Assembly: GCA_016793885.1 (NCBI GenBank)
Contig: JAEUHE010000025.1
Span: 30,409 to 94,408, forward strand
Origin: Verrucomicrobiales bacterium
GTDB lineage: Bacteria > Verrucomicrobiota > Verrucomicrobiia > Limisphaerales > UBA11320
Length of the DNA: 64,000 nucleotides
Direction of reading: 5' to 3'
The notes under the pieces were generated by a model that did not search any database, was not told the DNA's origin, and was given only the letters and a program-made list of their open reading frames with translations. Below are positions 62,292-64,000 of the stretch, one piece after another (position 1 is the stretch's first letter; each line of letters begins with the position of its first letter). The translations under genes and the position numbers were made by a program.

Positions 62292-63662
62292 ATGAAGCTC
62301 AGCGAACTGGCCCAGTGCGTCCGAAATAAATCCATCGATACCGTCATCGTTGCCGCTCCCGACCCCTTCGGCCGGCTGGTAGGAAAACGATTCCGCGCTG
62401 ATTTCTTCCTCAAAGAGGTCGTGGGACACGGAACCCACGGATGCAATTATCTGCTCACGGTAAACATGGAGATGGATCCGCTGGAAGGCTTCGCCCTGGC
62501 CAATTGGGAGTCCGGCTTTGGCGACTTCGCCATGAAGCCCGATCTCTCCACGCTGCGCCGGGTTCCCTGGCAACCCGGCACCGCCATCATTCTCTGCGAC
62601 TTCCAGAGGGAGGATGGCAGCCCGGTGGCAGAGGCTCCACGCTCCGTGCTGCACGCCCAACTGGATCGCCTCGCCCAGCAGGGCTTCACCTGCTTCTGCG
62701 CCAGCGAACTGGAGTTTTACCTCTTCAAGCAGACCTACCACTCCGCCTTTGAGGCCGGCTACCGAAATCTGCAGCCCTCGAGCGACTACCGCATTGACTA
62801 CCATGTCATGCAACCCACGCGAGACGAGCCGCTGATGCGCGCGATCCGCAACGGGATGACTGAGGCGGAAATCCCCGTCGAAAGCAGCAAAGGCGAATGG
62901 AGCCGCGGTCAGCATGAAATTAACTTCACTTACGGGGAACCGCTCCCCATCGCCGACCAACATGTGCTCTTCAAGCAAGGGGTTAAGGAAATCGCCGATC
63001 AGCATGGTCAAGCGGTAACCTTCATGGCGAAGGTTGCGCCCTCTGAAGCTGGCAACTCGTGTCACATCCACATGAGCCTGTGGAGCAAAGGCAAGAATGT
63101 GTTCTGGGCGCCCCTGCCTAAGTCGGGACCGGCTCAGGAAAACATCCCCGGATCCAAGCTCTTCCGTCAATTTCTCGGCGGCTTGATGAAGTATAGCCCC
63201 GAACTCTGTCTGTTCTACGCGCCGACCATCAACAGCTACAAGCGGTACCAAGCAGGCAGCTGGGCTCCCACTCGAATGGCCTGGTCGAATGACAACCGAA
63301 CCTGCGGCTTTCGGATCGTCGGACAAAAGAATTCGTTCCGACTCGAAAACCGCATGCCCGGGGCCGATGCCAACCCTTATCTGGCGTTCGCTGCGATGCT
63401 CGCCGCCGGAATGGCAGGGGTCCGAGAAAATCTGGACTGCGGGCCAGCCTACTCAGGCAACGCCTACATCGATAAGGATCTGAAGAGGCTTCCGAGCAGC
63501 CTCCGCGAAGCCGCCGAATCACTCAACGAGAGCAAGCTGGCGCGCTCCGCCTTCGGCGACGGAGTGGTCGACTTCTACGTTCACCACGCCCGATTGGAGA
63601 ATCAAGCGTTCAACGACGCCGTCACCGATTGGGAGAAGCAGCGCTACTTCGAACGAATTTGA
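62292..63662 (+). CDS. Glutamine-synthetase-family ligase (gamma-glutamylpolyamine synthetase-like)
   Basis: A 456-residue GlnA-fold ATP-dependent ligase. CASELEFYLF carries metal-binding Glu residues, GQHEINFTY and NSCHIHMSLW hold the catalytic beta-strand Glu/His residues, and the NRTCGFRI...RLENRMPGADANPYL segment provides the phosphate-binding Arg. The order and length fit the GlnT/PuuA subgroup rather than the main nitrogen-assimilating GlnA: no adenylylation Tyr region was recognised and the N-terminal domain (DPFGRLVGKRF) is of the PuuA/FluG type. It probably glutamylates an amine such as putrescine or ethanolamine, in line with the upstream aldehyde dehydrogenase. Confidence 0.88.
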   Translation: MKLSELAQCVRNKSIDTVIVAAPDPFGRLVGKRFRADFFLKEVVGHGTHGCNYLLTVNMEMDPLEGFALANWESGFGDFAMKPDLSTLRRVPWQPGTAIILCDFQREDGSPVAEAPRSVLHAQLDRLAQQGFTCFCASELEFYLFKQTYHSAFEAGYRNLQPSSDYRIDYHVMQPTRDEPLMRAIRNGMTEAEIPVESSKGEWSRGQHEINFTYGEPLPIADQHVLFKQGVKEIADQHGQAVTFMAKVAPSEAGNSCHIHMSLWSKGKNVFWAPLPKSGPAQENIPGSKLFRQFLGGLMKYSPELCLFYAPTINSYKRYQAGSWAPTRMAWSNDNRTCGFRIVGQKNSFRLENRMPGADANPYLAFAAMLAAGMAGVRENLDCGPAYSGNAYIDKDLKRLPSSLREAAESLNESKLARSAFGDGVVDFYVHHARLENQAFNDAVTDWEKQRYFERI

Positions 63663-64000
63663 GGGCGTGGCAATGAGCCTAGGTCCGACAGGCTCTCCAT
63701 GAACCGGGCCTCGCTTCGGTGTCCAGAGCTGTGTAGTCTCCGGCGAAGGAACAAAGCGCCATGGAGTGCGGAGACAAGTCTCCGCTTTTCCTGCGCGTGG
63801 CGGAGTGGCTGCTGGTGTGCCTATTGTAAACGCCACCGTTGGAGGGACTAAACTCGGGCGAAGGAAAAGCGGTGTCGTGCCCTGAGCATTACCCACAAGT
63901 TCGGAGGGCTTCCTCCCTATCCCAACGGGATTGCGCCTCAAAGCCCAGGGTTGGGAGGAACGAGCTACCCTGGGGAAAACGCCATAGAATCCACAACCCC
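63663..64000. repeat. Repeat-rich non-coding end of the window
   Basis: No gene is supported in this 338-bp stretch. It contains an inverted 12-mer shared with the element at 50883 (63683-63694), a terminator-like hairpin at 63768-63789, and an inverted repeat CCCAGGGT (63944-63951) with ACCCTGGG (63967-63974). The text resembles dispersed elements familiar from verrucomicrobial genomes, by memory only. An open frame on the minus strand is judged spurious. Confidence 0.55.
63768..63789 (+). terminator. Terminator-like hairpin downstream of the ligase gene
   Basis: GCGGAGAC and GTCTCCGC form a perfect 8-bp stem with an AA turn, followed by TTTT. It lies about 105 bp after the stop and may be part of a dispersed repeat that doubles as a terminator. 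Confidence 0.6.

Noticed and set aside
60738..63326. An 862-codon open frame on the minus strand opposite the aldehyde dehydrogenase and ligase genes
   Set aside because: It spans two well-supported plus-strand genes and their spacer. Its composition mirrors their codon positions and no motif is visible.
63519..63941. A 140-codon minus-strand frame overlapping the ligase 3' end and the repeat region
   Set aside because: It runs antisense through coding sequence and then through inverted repeats. Such frames arise in dispersed elements and carry no domain signal.

Overview
The window reads as about 64 kb of chromosome from a Verrucomicrobiota bacterium, probably of the Limisphaerales/Pedosphaera type. 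This assignment is inferred from gene content, not from a marker gene. The supporting features are very large modular secreted proteins (SBBP propeller, InlB-like, Calx-beta, lamin-tail and Ig modules), a pseudopilin with an N-terminal [16 protein letters not shown] segment, a planctomycete-type cytochrome domain, a helical protein paired with a squalene-cyclase-like toroid protein, and intergenic DNA full of short inverted elements. No tRNA, rRNA, CRISPR array, prophage or intact insertion sequence was found.

Layout, left: a heterodimeric ABC exporter cut by the window edge (1-2433), an SBBP/InlB secreted protein (2536-5790), a secreted acetylesterase flanked by two copies of a convergent repeat element (5828-7620), argJ-argB (7772-10051), a small c-type cytochrome (10084-10479), and a two-gene envelope operon with a nearly leaderless promoter (10713-14724). 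Then come a Tat-exported amidohydrolase, a Calx-beta protein, a sugar isomerase-like protein, a divergent UreF-like protein, a PocR-AraC regulator beside a NarL-type two-component pair (20416-23509), a pseudopilin with a PQQ-type propeller, and a 1174-residue carbohydrate-binding secreted protein ended by a strong terminator.

Middle: a housekeeping block. On the minus strand lie surA-pdxA-pyk, lpdA-pdhC (E3 and E2 of a 2-oxoacid dehydrogenase, with no E1 here) and dnaK-groES-groEL. On the plus strand lie yajC-secDF-terC. topB and xerC/D follow on the minus strand, 3 nt apart. Next are an L-galactose-dehydrogenase-like aldo/keto reductase overlapping a GT2 glycosyltransferase, and a PhnD-type binding protein directly upstream of a hybrid histidine kinase.

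Right: a 1207-residue lamin-tail protein, an aspartyl/asparaginyl beta-hydroxylase followed by a cysteine-free FmdB-like miniprotein, a YaeQ-like protein, and an aldehyde dehydrogenase plus glutamine-synthetase-family ligase that suggest gamma-glutamylated polyamine or amine catabolism. The last 338 bp are repeat-rich non-coding DNA.

The strongest unexplained signals are: (i) a C-terminal module shared by five otherwise unrelated secreted proteins, a possible sorting or anchoring domain; (ii) inverted repeat elements that sit around or form the 3' ends of genes, including one that supplies the stop codons of two convergent genes; (iii) the PhnD plus pseudo-receiver hybrid kinase pair; and (iv) the zinc-ribbon family protein that has lost every cysteine. 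All assignments come from reading the sequence and recalled family motifs; no database search was run.
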